Below are positions 32,035-43,874 of a DNA stretch of 64,000 nucleotides, one piece after another. Location of the stretch: contig JAIVFI010000044.1 of NCBI GenBank assembly GCA_025558095.1, forward strand, positions 186,001-250,000, in the 5' to 3' direction. The first letter of the stretch is position 1; each line of letters opens with the position of its first letter. The translations under genes and the position numbers were made by a program. The stretch is from Hyaloraphidium curvatum. Its lineage: Eukaryota > Monoblepharomycota > Hyaloraphidiomycetes > Hyaloraphidiales > Hyaloraphidiaceae. The notes under the pieces are model-generated. The model did no database searches. It worked only from the letters and a program-made list of their open reading frames with translations, and was not told the origin of the DNA.

Positions 32035-32823
32035 CTACACTGCAGCCGGAATCGGCTTGCGATCCGCTTCGGTCCAGACGGGAGACGAAGGGGGGAACTC
32101 TGCCGTCGGCATCGGAACGTAGTACTGGCCACGAGCCACCGCACGCCGGCGCTGAACATGGGCCGCGATACCCGCAATGATGAGGGGGGCAAAGAGCAGG
32201 ACCGCGATGACGACTGGAAGCGAGACAGGGTAAGAAGCCGATCATGACCGGGACCAGAGCAACTTACAGAAGAGGTAGGCGGTGTCGGGGTCCAGGCAAC
32301 CCTCCTCGTCGTCCCATGCGCACGACGGCCACCAGTCACCATCTCCGAAGCCGAACCAGGACGCCCACGAGTAGTCGTCCTCGTCAGATGCCGGGGTGGC
32401 CTCGGGAGCATCACCCAGGGGCACCGGGGATGCCAGTCCGAGATTTGCCTTTTCAGCCATCTCGGAAGAGTTTAAGATGGTCTTCGGAGCGGCAACGACA
32501 TCGGGCTTGGACTCTCCGTCGACCATGGAGCGGATACGTTCGGAGACTGTTTCCAAGGTGACCCGCCCCTTGTCGGCCAGGTCCGCGACCTCTGCGAGCG
32601 CGGCGGCGACGAAAGCGTCCAACAGCTGCTTCACGTCGTCCTTGGAGGGATCGTCCAGCTTCGCCTTCACGAGCTCGTCCGGCTGGCCCGCATCGACGGC
32701 ATCTCTCCTGTGCGTCCGGAGCTTGAGCCAGAGATCCTTCGACCTCGACTCGGCCACCGGCGAGGCATGCGCGAAAGACAGGAGGAGGAGGAGGCAAGCA
32801 ATCGAGGCTACGATTCGCTTCAT
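32035..32823 (-). CDS. Unknown type I single-span membrane protein, 244 aa
   Basis: Two exons, with an intron at 32214-32267. The ATG at 32823 starts a clear signal peptide (RIVASIACLLLLLSFAHAS). The lumenal part contains a helical region at about 30-110 (DDVKQLLDAFVAAALAEVADL), then an acidic segment with an unusual Trp/Asp/Cys cluster (YSWASWFGFGDGDWWPSCAW, DDEEGCLDPDTAY). A single membrane segment (FVIAVLLFAPLIIAGIAAHV) is followed by a basic cytosolic tail of about 35 residues. I do not recognise a family. It is divergent from the OYE-like gene. Confidence 0.65.
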
Positions 32824-33271
32824 GGTGTGGTGGGTTGCGTTGCATGCGTCTGTGGGGCCACGCCTTCTGAAGTCACTCGACTGTGGCTGTGCCCTCATCA
32901 AGCACGCCCCAACCCCGCTCCCCGTTTCCCATCGGGCCGATCCTGCGCCGAATCCGACAAGTAATGTCTTCAGCAAGTGATCGGATGCTGATGTGTCTAT
33001 TTGAACACATGGATTGTGTCTGTATTGGGCATTGGGCGGGAGCATCTGGCTTGACAGCGGATCTGGCAGCTCGCAGATTGGATCATCGCTCGAGCCCCAA
33101 GGCATGTGCCACTCAGGACATTGCGGTAACTCTTGAAGGACGGTTGCGGCAGGGGTTCAGCGATTGCAGCGCACGGAGGACGATCGCCGAATTTTAGCCG
33201 GCGGGATCCCAACGTTCGCCGCTCTCTAGGAATCCTCCGCGCTAGCGACTGTCCGTGCAACGCGTGCCACG
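32824..33271. promoter_or_regulatory. Divergent intergenic region
   Basis: 448 nt between the starts of the type I membrane protein gene (minus) and the OYE-like gene (plus), so it must hold both promoters. No specific motif was recognised. Confidence 0.4.
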
Positions 33272-34723
33272 ATGCCGGACGGAGAGGGTTCCGTCGCCTC
33301 CATCCCCGTTCCGCCTATGCCCGCTGGGCTGAAGCTCAAGGATCCCGCTGCCCCTTCGGCCACCCTCCCCTCATCGGACCTCCCGAAACTGTTCCAGCCG
33401 CTCAAGATCCGCGGAGTGGAACTGAAGAACAGAATCGCAGTCAGCCCTATGTGCGAATATTCCGCCAAGGACGGCATGATGAATAGCTTCCACCTGGTGC
33501 ACCTCGCGCAGTACGCCATCCGTGGTTGCGGCCTTGTCATCTTCGAAGCGAGTGGGGTGATGCCGAACGGAAGGTTGGCTCCGATTCGACCTGCACGCCT
33601 CGTGGACTGCGAACTGAGTCGATTCCTTGCTATCTTCTCCCAACGTCGCCCTTCTCTTGACGTGCTCCGCACCTTCTCTTTGAAGAATCACGCCGCATTG
33701 CCCCGGAATCTGGAGCGACGACCACATTGCGCCGATGAAGGCCATAAACGACCTGTGCCACCTGCACAACGCAAAGACCGCCCTGCAGATCGCCCATGCC
33801 GGCCGCAAGGCTTCTTCGCTCTCCCCTTTCCACGGCGTCGGCCACGACGTCCTCGCGGATGAGTCGCAGGGAGGCTGGCCGACCAACGTATACGGTCCGA
33901 GCGCGATCAAGAACTCGGAGACCCAAGCACTGCCCATCGAAGTCTCCAAGGAACAGATCATGGAGGTCGTGAAGGCGTTTGGGGAGGCAGCAGTCCGTGC
34001 GGACAAGGCCGACTTTGACGCCCTCGAGGTCCACGCCGCACACGGATACCTCATCCATTCATTCTATTCACCAATCTCCAACAAGCGCACCGACGAGTTC
34101 GGGGGCAGCTTCGAGAACCGAACGCGCCTGGCGGTGCTCGTCGCCCGCGAGGTCCGCAAGAACTGGCCCGCAACCAAGCCGCTCTTCATGCGCATTTCCG
34201 CTACCGATTGGGTCGATGATGAGCCTTCGTGGAGGGTAGAAGACTCCGTCAAGCTCGCCGAACTGCTGGCAGCCGAAGGGGTGGACCTGATAGATTGCTC
34301 GTCGTCGGGCGTTGCGACGCACAAGCAAAAGATTCCATGGATGGAGCCTTGCTACAACACCCCGCTCGCGGAAACGATCAAGAAGGCGTTGGGGGACAAG
34401 ATTCTCGTCGGTGCCGTCGGTAACATCACAACGGCCACGGAAGCCGAGGCGATTCTCGAAGAAGGCAAGGCCGATTTGATTCTACTCGGGAGGGTGCTAC
34501 TCCGCGATCCGAACTGGTGCAGATTTGCGTTATTCCTCGACGGGAACTTTAGCTCACTCAGCCCCGCTCCCAGGGCCGTCAATGCGGCTACAGAACTTGG
34601 CCTTCAGCCCGAGTGGGCAAGCCAATGTGAGTGCTGGGCGTCTCATTCTCGACTAGCAATCTTATTCGTGCGATAGATGATTGGTCGAAGCCAGCCGCAC
34701 CTCGCGGTATCAAGCGACACTGA
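33272..34723 (+). CDS. NADH:flavin oxidoreductase, Old Yellow Enzyme (YqjM-like), 410 aa
   Basis: FMN-dependent ene-reductase that reduces activated C=C bonds with NAD(P)H. Four exons, with introns at 33574-33685 (112 nt, longest of the gene), 34517-34573 and 34627-34676. Exon joining gives [18 protein letters not shown] at the first junction and [16 protein letters not shown] at the last. Class-defining elements are [12 protein letters not shown] (a Cys near the flavin, as in YqjM), [25 protein letters not shown] and [16 protein letters not shown], ending with [12 protein letters not shown]. Physiological substrate unknown; the YqjM/thermophilic-like class is favoured over classical yeast OYE. 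Confidence 0.9.
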
Positions 34724-34841
34724 AGTGGCGAGTGGCTCGACCAGAAAGTGAGACAGTAAGCGACCAGTAGACGTGACTGCTGTAGAGTGCCAACGAATCA
34801 CATTCTTCAACCGTGCACGGCACATCGCCATCAATCATCAT

Positions 34842-37800
34842 TCAAGTCCAATCCGTGTCCGAATCCTTGACCACGAGCGAGCCCGAGCTGGCCGTCGAAA
34901 GCAGACTCTTGTCCGAACCTTGCCTGAGTAGCACTCCGCTTTTTCCCGCCCCTGGCCCCGCCCCCGATGCCGATCCTGCGGCATCACCATCCTGGCATGC
35001 GGCATCCAGCACCTCCGCCGAAATCTGGCTGTCGCTGCCGGCACTCGGAATCGGCGGGAGCATTTCGAGCGCAAAGTCCTCCATGCGCTTTGCGAAACTT
35101 GCCGCCGCGCGAGGATCCGATGGAACGCGCACTCGCGAACGCGAGGCGCTCGACTTTCGCACGTTCGCGATCGCCTGCGTAAAGCTACCGGAGGTCGGAG
35201 CTTGCGCTGACGTTTTCACGTTCGGCAGGCGGAGCTTTCGAACAGGGTCAACGACGCCAGTTGCATCAGACATTGATGACCCACGTTTCGTCGCCTCGCC
35301 GCTGCAGCTTCCTGTTCCCTGATCATGCGATTTGCGTCCAATGCGCGCTGCGAAGTTAAACGATTAGAGCCCGTGGCTAACGAATACACAGCTAGACCGA
35401 CCTTGTAACTATCAATGAACTTGGCAAAGACGCCGTAAAAGTCCTCGCACGTAGCTGCTTCGGGATTCTCGCCAAAGAATGCGACGCACTCGTGGTGCTT
35501 GAATTTCGCGCGTTGCAGCACGTCCGCAGCTTCGAGGTATTCCTCGCGGACCTGTGCCAGCTTCTTGGCAGCGGCGGCCCAAAACGCATCGGGCACCACA
35601 GTCTCGACTTGCACGGTGGTGGCAACATCTGTCGACAGATCGATTTGCTGCTGGACCATCGTGAGTTTCGAAGAACTGTGTCACAAAGCCACTCACTTGC
35701 GCCGGGGCCGCCGCTTCATCCCCGCCGTCACTATCTGGCTTTCTCTTGGCCAGCATCCTCTGCTTTTCCAGGATCTTTGACGACTTTTGAGTCGGCTTTT
35801 CCGTCGAGATCGGAGGTGCTTTGTAGGGATTTTTCGCGAAGCGCTCCAACTTATGCAGCTTCTCGCCGAACTTTGACTTGGTCTCCTCCAAATCCGTCAG
35901 GGATACTGTTGGTACAACGCTCAGTGATGGTGCATCGAGTGAAGACGGCCACCAGGCCGACCTCGAAACGCGTCCTTGGCGGATGCTATCTCCTCCGCGA
36001 AACGCGCGGCAGGCAAGTCCTGGTCGACAAAGGTCTTGGCCAGCAGCTGCATCAAGCTCATGGACCCGTCGGTAGCCTTCGTGTCTTGCAGCTGACGAAC
36101 CAGGTCAAGCATGTATCGCGAGGCTTGCAATGTATGCTCACCCGCAGAATGGTTCCGATTTTGATGCCGTATGCTGCGCCCTGCGAGACGTCTCGTGCGT
36201 GAGGACGGTTTCGGAATCGATGGCAGAGACTCACCTTCGTGCGGAAATTCATGAAGTTGGAAACATCGAGCACGGCCTGTTGGCCAATACGATCAGCGGA
36301 CCGATCCATGTCGACAAAGAGGCTCTGACTTACCTTGAGCACGTCGCTCAGAGCTTCGCTCTCCATCAAGCTCGTCGCAGCCCGGGCAATGTCATCAGCC
36401 CGGTCCTTCAGGTTCTGGAGCTGTTCGGTTGCGGAGTAGATCAGAGATAGGACCGCAAATCGTTCTCGCACGTCTGGTAGGTTTGCGAGCTGTCATGGGG
36501 GTCAAAGAACGTCCAAGTCGACGACCGTGCATCGCACCTCTTTCACGAAACGATCGGCAAAGCTAAGGCCTTGGCTCGACTCCAGCTCTTTCAACTGGGC
36601 TAGCTTCTTGTCATCAGGAAGAAGATTTGCAAAACCATCCACAAAAGTTTCCGAAAGGTGCGTGTCTGCCGAATCCGACTGCAGCCAGCGGCGTATGACT
36701 TCGAAACTGATGCCGCTTTTGATGAGTGGTTGCAGCAGGATCTCTGCGACCACGTTGAGCTAGGCGGGGAAGGGCGCTGCGGCAACCTACCGAGGGCTTG
36801 CGCCGTCTTTCCGTCCACGACGTTCGTGGTGCTCGCCTTCCCGGCCGCGGTAGACAGCGATTTCGCCTTCTTTGTCGCCTCGTCTCCGAAACGAAGCTCG
36901 ATCTCGGACCAAATGCTGTCGTCCGCGAAGACTTTCCTGGGGCCCGTCGACGCTCCGAGGAACGCCAATTGGCTCGCCGAACCTTCCGGTGGCGCCACCT
37001 TTCGGCACCAAATCGTGTTCAGTGCCGCATTGTCCGGCAGCACGTCCACCTGAACAGTCCTGAAAGACGTATTGGGAACGCGATCGATCGTTTTCTTCGG
37101 AAGAAGCGGTACTGGAGTTGCCGCGTCGAAACCCGGCGGTGGAGGCGGGGGCGGAGGTCCCGATCCCGGAGGCGGCGGTGGCGGGGGTGGTGGTCCCGAA
37201 CCAGGAGGAGGTGGTGGTGGTGGTGGGGCTCCGAGGGTTGCATTCGAGGGCGGCGGGGGAGGAGGCGGTGGGGGACCGCTGCCTGGCGGGGGTGGCGGAG
37301 GCGGAGGGGCAACCGTCGCAAGAGTTGTAGTCGGCGCTTCCGATGCCGTGTCAGAAGATGCCGGCGACGTCGAGGCCGGCGCGAAAGCAGATTGGACGGG
37401 CGCGATGGCGCCAGTCTCGCCGATCAGCCCTGCGCCGGATACCCTAGCTTCGATCGGCTGAGCCGCCGGCAAGAACGATCGGCCCAATTCGAGTTCCGTA
37501 AGCTTCTTGCGCTCGAGCTGGAGCAGATCGTCCGCTCGGGATCGGAGGCGCCTCTCCTCCTTGAGATCGTCCACGATCGACTCGTTGAGCACCGTGGCCA
37601 GTTCTTGAGCGTTGGAGCGTACCAAGGCAGCCGCCAAGTTTGTGACGGCTTCTTTGTGCTCCTCCCCGGATGAGTTGAACGTCCGCAGCAGCTCCTTATT
37701 CCGATCCATCAGGCGGTTCGCATGCTGTTCCCATGTCTGAGCAGCATTTTGAAGCATCGCATACTTTACCTCGTGCTCGGAGCGTAACGTCGCTGTCCAC

Positions 37801-40288
37801 CGCGGGGCATCAGCATCAATCCATTGCAGCGTCAGCATCACGCACCGATCTTGGCCTCCGACTCCCGTTCCACGGTCCTCCTAAAGCTCTTCTCGTCGTT
37901 CAGCTGCCTTTGCAGAATCTCAATCTTGCGTACGTTGCCTTCCGCTAGATCGTTGGATACCCAATCCGAAAGCAGTTTCGAAACGGTCTGTTCGAGCTTC
38001 CCTTCAAAAAAAGGGGTCCCGTAGGAGTTACTGGAGAACAGGTCCTCCGTGTCCATGAGCCTGGCAGCCACTCTGCCCAAGAAGGCTACCATTTTGGACC
38101 TGGCGACGATTCCATGAAGCACAAAGCCAGCGGCGTGCGAGCTGTCTACTCACGCTCTCCTGTTGTCCAAGAAAGAAGTTGCCAGCCAGATCTGCCGGAG
38201 AAGGCTAGCAAAGTCCTCGCGCCCGGTCCTGGAGTCGGGTGTGCCTTCGGCCGCGACGTCCTTCGCGAAAGCCTCGTCGATCTGCTTCGCCAGTGCCGAA
38301 ATGCTAAGGACCTTTCCCTCGATGACGTCCTCAATATTCCGGGCATTCGAAGCCATGTTCGCCTCCAAGAGCTCCTTGAACTTGCCGAGTTCGTGGAAGT
38401 GCATCGGGAACTCGTCGCGCGCAAAGCCAGAAACGCGCGAAAGCACGATGTCGTAGCCGCAGCTGAAGAGCTGGGGAAAGTAGCAGGTGGTAACTGCCAC
38501 CTCGCTTGTGCAATCCAAGATTGCATTGACCAACGTCATCGCCGAAAGCTGGCAGCCACAGAAGCCGATTAGCCATGAAGGACGAGATCTGCTAGAAACA
38601 ATGCGACATGTACTCACAAGAAACGCCATGCCGTCGCTTTCCCGTTTTGCGCTCGCATCCGAGGTCCAAAAGCTAAGCGACGCAGCACCCGGCGTCGCGG
38701 GGGAAGCCTCGTCGGAATCTCCGGAGCCGGCCAAAGAAACGGCCTCTCCGCTGATCCCGCTGACCACCGACATCCGATCCGAATCGTCAGGTACCACGGG
38801 CTGGGCAACGTTCCGATCTCTGTCTTTGAACTTCGCGACCACGCCTCCCATCCCGCTCCCGCGAAAGGAAGGCAGGCTCCACCCGGTCTGCGCCTTGGCC
38901 GAGGTTGGCGGCTTGGCCCCTGCAGCTGGCCTCGCAACACGAGACTTGTCGGCCCCGACCGACGTGCCAAAAATGCCGCGGGAGTCAAGAACCTCAAGAC
39001 AAGGCTTCACAAGGCAGCGGAAAGGGTTCAACTGCGCTGTAAGGCGGCCGGCAACTTGTTGATAGCGCGAGTCGCAGTCCTCGAGCGCCTTCACGACCTT
39101 TCCGAGGCAGTCAGACGGATCAGAGGAGTTCGTGGGCGATTTCCCGCTCCCATTGTCCTCGACAGTAATGCACATGAAAGTCAGCATGTCGGCAACAACG
39201 GTGCGGACTTCCCATGATGGGAAGTCCAGGAGCAAACAGAGATCCAAAGGCATGCTGTACGCCATCCCGACGACAGTGGAGCCGAAGACACCCTCGATGC
39301 TTTCCATTCGCCGCGTGAGACGGACTATGGCTTGTTCAAGGTTCCGGTGCTTCTGCTCCCTGGACTCGATGTCAGAACAGCTCGGGCCTCCCGGCAAAGC
39401 ACCCACCGCGCGCCGATCTGTTGAATCGCGACCAAAGCCTTGAACATCAGTGCGAGTCCTCCGCACTCCAAAAAGGTCCGTGGCCACGATTCGTCTGCTG
39501 CGTGGGCGTGGGTGGCGATTGCAGCAGCAAGCTCGGAGCTCGTTATCCGCTTGTTGACATGCGGGGGTTTCTGCGCCACTGTGGCATCATGTTTGGAGAT
39601 CCAGCTGTTGAGTTTCAGGCAGAGTGCTTGCGGATCGGTGCCCTGTGCGAGGAATCGAGATGGTGAGCGCGGAAAGCGCCAGTCAAGGCTGTGTTCCGAC
39701 CTCGAGTTCGTTCAATCCGAAAAAGTTGAGCATGAACCTCCACATGGTGCCATGGTCTCGGGAATCGACGCTGCTCAAGGCTCGTATTGTGCTCTCGTCA
39801 CGCGCATTTCCGATGGCCTTGGGAACGAATAAGGATCCGGCACGAGGGGAAGGACCGCTACCTACCGAAAACACAAGATCAAAGCATGGTTTGACATCCT
39901 CGCGAGGTGGCACTACTCCGGGTCCGGTTTTGTAGTATAGCTCCAGCACGCGCGCCCTTCCATGTGCCCCCTGTAGGTCGCTTGCTCGCCCAACCACCGC
40001 CGATGGGGGGTTCGCGTTTGTGCCCTGCACGTTATCCCGCCCTGATTGCCCCTGGTTCCCGCCCGGAAGGGCTACAAGCATGCTGCTCCGCCGAGAAAGG
40101 GTCTCTGCCCCGGTTTGGGTCCCCCCAGGGCCAGTGCGATCCGCGGCTCCCGGAGCACCCTCCTTTCCCGAAAACAAGCCCGTGAAGATAGCACTCATGG
40201 GGCGAGACTTGCGCAGAAGCTCCGGTCTCCGAAATGCCGGCGCCGGGTCGGGCCCTCCGCGGCCGGCTGGCGGACTTGGATCCGCCAT
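34842..40288 (-). CDS. Diaphanous-type formin (GBD/FH3-FH1-FH2)
   Basis: Actin nucleator and elongation factor controlled by Rho GTPases. About a dozen exons; many introns of 50-70 nt (for example 39643-39700) are clear, but not all were resolved, so internal boundaries are provisional. The ATG at 40288 (MADPSPPAGRGGP) leads to RRPELLRKSRPMSAIF and GTDPQALCLKLNSWISKHDA of the GTPase-binding/FH3 region. The FH3-like part holds LECGGLALMFKAL and PLDLCLLLDFPSWEV. FH1 at about 37100-37320 has four poly-Pro runs. FH2 begins near KTIDRVPNTSFRTVQ and continues to about 35300, with AAYGIKIGTILR and the helical tail. The usual GN motif reads SNFMN. The C-terminus is Ser-rich. Confidence 0.88.
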
Positions 40289-40487
40289 TGGTGCCCGGAG
40301 TCCAATCCCATGGGCCAGTCCAGAGGGCGTCTCCCTAAGCAGGCCCGCGGGCTCCGCGCTGCCACAAGGACGCCCTTCAATCTGCCGGAGCGCCTTTGTC
40401 CTATCCGGCGCGCGGCGGGTTCTGCGGCGCCGAGCTTTGGAAGAACGCGCGCAAACCGCCGCCGCTGGCCGTCGGCGCAGCACAACA
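40289..40487. promoter_or_regulatory. Bidirectional promoter region, formin and MED31
   Basis: 199 nt between divergent starts at 40288 and 40488. No TATA box was seen. Confidence 0.4.
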
Positions 40488-40872
40488 ATGGAACCCCCGG
40501 ACGACGCGCCTGCCGCCGAATCGCGGGAAAGCAGTCGACTGCGTTTCGAAATTGAACTGGAGTTCGTCCAATTGCTGGCAAACCCGTTCTACCTTCAATG
40601 TGGGACACGTCGCGCGCCGTTCGCGTGGGAAGCCAACTTCCCGCCTCTTTACAGACCTCGCGCAACGCGGCTTCATGAAGGATCGCGCCTTCGTGAACTA
40701 CTTGGACTACCTGCAGTACTGGCGGCGACCGGAATACGCAAAGTTCATCGTCTTCCCGGATTCGCTGGCGATCTTGGACCTGCTGCAGTACGAGGCCTTT
40801 CGCGAGGAGATCGCAAAGGCGGAGGTGGCGAGATTCGTGTTCGAAACCGAAACTCAGGCACAGAGGCGATGA
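40488..40872 (+). CDS. MED31: Mediator complex subunit 31, 109 aa
   Basis: Small, highly conserved subunit of the Mediator middle module (yeast Soh1). Two exons, with an intron at 40600-40654 that splits the invariant Tyr of FYLQYLAQRG. Family core: LRFEIELEFVQLLANPFY, LAQRGFMKDRAFVNYLDYLQYW, EYAKFIVFPDSLAILDLLQYE and FREEIAKAEVARF. It is about the same length as the human protein (131 aa) minus its tail. Tail-to-tail with RPC7, with 99 nt between stops. Confidence 0.93.
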
Positions 40873-40971
40873 TGTGGTGAGGGGAGAGGCAAAGGAGGTC
40901 TATATACATGGTATAATGGAGCGGAATCGACAAAGGAAATCCGGGTAGTGCGCCGTGAAACAAAGCACGCG

Positions 40972-41890
40972 TCAGTAGTAGGAATCCTCTGGGTTTGCTG
41001 GCGGTAAGCTGTGGTCTTACGGCGTGAGGAGCGGGCTCACCTCCGCCACCGTCTCCCCCGTCGTCCTCGGCGTCATCGGCATAGTAGTCCAGGAGGTAGT
41101 CCGTTTCCTCCTCCATCTCCTCCTCATCGTATCCGTCGTCCTCCCAAAACGGCTCCCCCTCTGCGTCAAAATCGACAACGCCGCCCGCGGTCCTTCGTCC
41201 CTTCTGCGCCTGGCTCTCCTCCTGCTCCATTCGGTCCAAGTCCTCCTTCGAGAGGCCCACAACATCTTTTGCCCGCGATGGTCTGCTCGTTGCTTCGGTG
41301 GAGATCAGCGCGCGATCGTTTCTAAGCGCAGGTAAACCCCACCTGGTCTGATGGAGGGGTCCTTGAGGAACCGCAACTCCTCCGGAAAGAACGTCGGGAG
41401 CGCCGGGGTATCAACGAAACGGTTTCGATCCTCGTGCTGTTTCGTTTGCGCTCTGGCGTCGGTCGAGTTCCCCTTGTCAATGTCTGGCGACGTCACCGGG
41501 CCGCCGCAATGAGATGAACACTCGAAAGGCAAGACGCAAAGAGATGCACACCCTTCCTTTTGGCCGTTGGAGGCGCCAAGTAGTAGATGCTGCCCTCCAT
41601 TGTCTTCCGGAAGGCCCGGGCAATCTTGACCAACTCCAGTTCCTCCTCGGTGGGCTCTTGGGGAGGGTACTTCTCGGCTTGCCACTCCTAAGGCAGAGAA
41701 AGGGTCATGAAGAGATCCGAAACGCGTCGAAATGCCCGGTGCGGCCCACAGGGAACACTTTCACGGGGTCCTCGAACTTGAGCGTGTCGGCGTCGAAACC
41801 AGCCGGGAACCGGCTGTCCGAGGAGGCTCCCGTCCGCGTGCCCCCTCTGCCACGACCGCGAAAGCCGCCACGGCCCATTCCTCGGCTCAT
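40972..41890 (-). CDS. RPC31: RNA polymerase III subunit RPC7-like (Rpc31/POLR3G), 228 aa
   Basis: Part of the Pol III-specific initiation subcomplex with RPC3 and RPC6. Five exons, with introns at 40989-41040, 41293-41342, 41484-41551 and 41688-41749; the last exon is 17 nt and encodes only the C-terminal EDSYY. The N-terminus is Gly/Arg-rich (MSRGMGRGGFRGRGRGG). The middle has the aromatic-Pro stretch DPVKVFPEWQAEKYPPQEPTEEEL, and the C-terminal third is strongly acidic (YDEEEMEEETDYLLDYY), as in this family. Assignment rests on composition and layout, not on a catalytic motif, so it is slightly less certain. Confidence 0.78.
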
Positions 41891-42086
41891 CGTGGCGGTA
41901 GGACCCGCTTTGGGACTCTCCACGCTCCTATTTACGTAGCGTCAGTCGCCACAGGATCGGATGATCGGATGTTCATCGCACCCGGCGCTCCCGCGAACTC
42001 CGTCTCCCACTTCGACCGCGAAGGGCCTACCCACCTCGCATTGGCTCCGGAAGTCACAGAATCAGACATTTGAGGCGGAAGTTGCA

Positions 42087-43407
42087 ATGGCCGCCGAGGC
42101 AAAGGACATACCCCAGATCGCGTGGAACCCCGAGACCGGAATCCAGCTCGCCGCGCTGAAGGAGGCCACGTTCCCGCCTACGTACTGGACCTACAACCCG
42201 AGGGACCTGATTTTGTATAACTTAGCGAGTTTACGTGCGTCTTTCTGGTCTACGTGGAACTAATCCGAGCTGGGTAGGGACTCGGAGCCAAAGCCGAGGA
42301 GCTCCACCTCGTCTTCGAGCTCAATCCCAACTTCCACGCCATCCCTACCTATGGGTGCATTCCCGGGATGATCGGTGTGGGGACGGTGACGCGCTACATG
42401 CCTCAGTTTCTCTCGGGGTTCAATGTGAGAAGACTCCTGTTGCCGGTCGTGCGACTTTCCCTCACAAGATCTTCAGGTTGCGTACCACGTTCACGGAGAA
42501 CACTACACGGAGCTCCTGAGCCCCATTCCCACCGGGGGCAAGCTCCGGACGGAGAGCAAGGTCGTGGACGTCGTGGACCGCGGCAAGGGCGTCACCGTGC
42601 TCATCGGCCTCACCACGTACGACGAGAGCGGAAAGAAGATCGTCTACAACGAGGTTCGATGCCATTCTACGGCGGTTGGGCCTTGGGTGACTGTGGATTC
42701 TATTCCAGTGGACCAGCTTCGTGATGAAAGTCCCTGGCAAGGGCGCCTCGAAGGCTGGAGGGGCGCCGGCCATCCCTCCCGTACCGACGGACAGGGCACC
42801 GGACGTCGAAATCGAGGAGCCCATGTTCCCGTCGCAAGGTGCCCTGTACCGCGCCGCCGCGAACGACCTGAACCCTCTTCAGTAAGCGATCGCACCGAAA
42901 GCCCGCGTGAGCTAGCTGACAGTTCAAACAAGCATTGACCCCGACGTCGCGAAAAGGGGCGGTTTCGGTAAGTAGTGCTTCCGGCTCGTTGTTGGTTCAT
43001 GCACTGATTCCGCTTGGTTGCAGCTCGTCCGATCCTTACCGGTTTGTTGCATGAGGGGCTTCTGTCTGGGTGTCGCTGACTGATCTTGCTCCATCTCAGG
43101 CACCGGGACTTTCGGCATCGCTGGTGAGCCTGGCACCTGTCGAAAACCAAGCACGTGTTGACTTCTGTTTACAGGTAAGAAGTGCCTCCAGTACTTTGGC
43201 AACAGCGACCCCCTGCGCTTCAAGTCCATCCGCGGCCGGTTCACTTCGGCCGTCTACCACGGCGAGACCTTCAAGATCCAGATGTGGAAGGCGGGAACCG
43301 GCCCCGGTTTCGCCAAGATCATCTACCAGGTCTCGGTCAAGGAGCGCGGCGTCAAGGTCCTCAACGGTATCGTGGAGATTTGGGACGAGCCTCGGAGCAA
43401 GATTTGA
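42087..43407 (+). CDS. Peroxisomal enoyl-CoA hydratase 2 (MaoC/hot-dog fold), 314 aa
   Basis: Hydrates trans-2-enoyl-CoA to (3R)-hydroxyacyl-CoA; equivalent to the C-terminal hydratase part of Fox2/MFE-2. Eight exons, including two very small ones (43024-43041, 18 nt; 43100-43123, 24 nt). Introns: 42225-42277, 42425-42476, 42654-42708, 42882-42932, 42968-43023, 43042-43099, 43124-43174. The first intron appears to use GC instead of GT (gcgagt), because only that junction yields YNLGLGAKAEEL. The hydratase 2 active-site motif is AANDLNPLHIDPDVAKRGG (catalytic Asp and His). The C-terminus PRSKI resembles a PTS1 variant. It stands alone, without a dehydrogenase domain. Confidence 0.87.
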
Positions 43408-43874
43408 GCTGTAGGAGGATGAGGAGAGCAGAGCGCCATTAGAGAAACCGCAGGCGAGATGGCGCGTGCGAGGGTCTTTGACGCGTGCAGATTGTGTGTT
43501 TGGTTGAGGGGTTGCAGGGGCCGAAGGTTAGGGCCAAACAGGCGGCCTATTCCCAATTGCCGGAGCTCCACTGGACGGGAGGGTGCTCTGCACTGCCGGG
43601 ACTGTTGCCGGCTTCATTGCGGAGTCCTCATCGGGAGAGACGCGGCGGTTCACGGAGCCGGGCGCAGGGCGGTGCACATCTTCCACGGACCGGCGCGCGG
43701 ACTTCGGACGCCGATCGGCCGGTTGCATCAGCCGTGCGGACACCGTCACAGCGTGCCTGCATCGTTTCTATTGCTGGTTGCTCCGTTCCCGGCATAGCAG
43801 ACTCGTAGTCCGGGCAGGGGACGGTGTTTGGGTCTCGGCGACGGCAGCGGGCAACATCCGGACGCGCCTTCACG
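43408..43874. other. Intergenic, hydratase 3' and CDC14 5' flank
   Basis: 467 nt between two plus-strand genes. Open frames here show no conserved features; no RNA gene or repeat was recognised. Confidence 0.4.

Noticed and set aside
37100-37320. GGC/GGT-rich low-complexity repeat
   Set aside because: It is the complement of the poly-Pro FH1 region of the formin.
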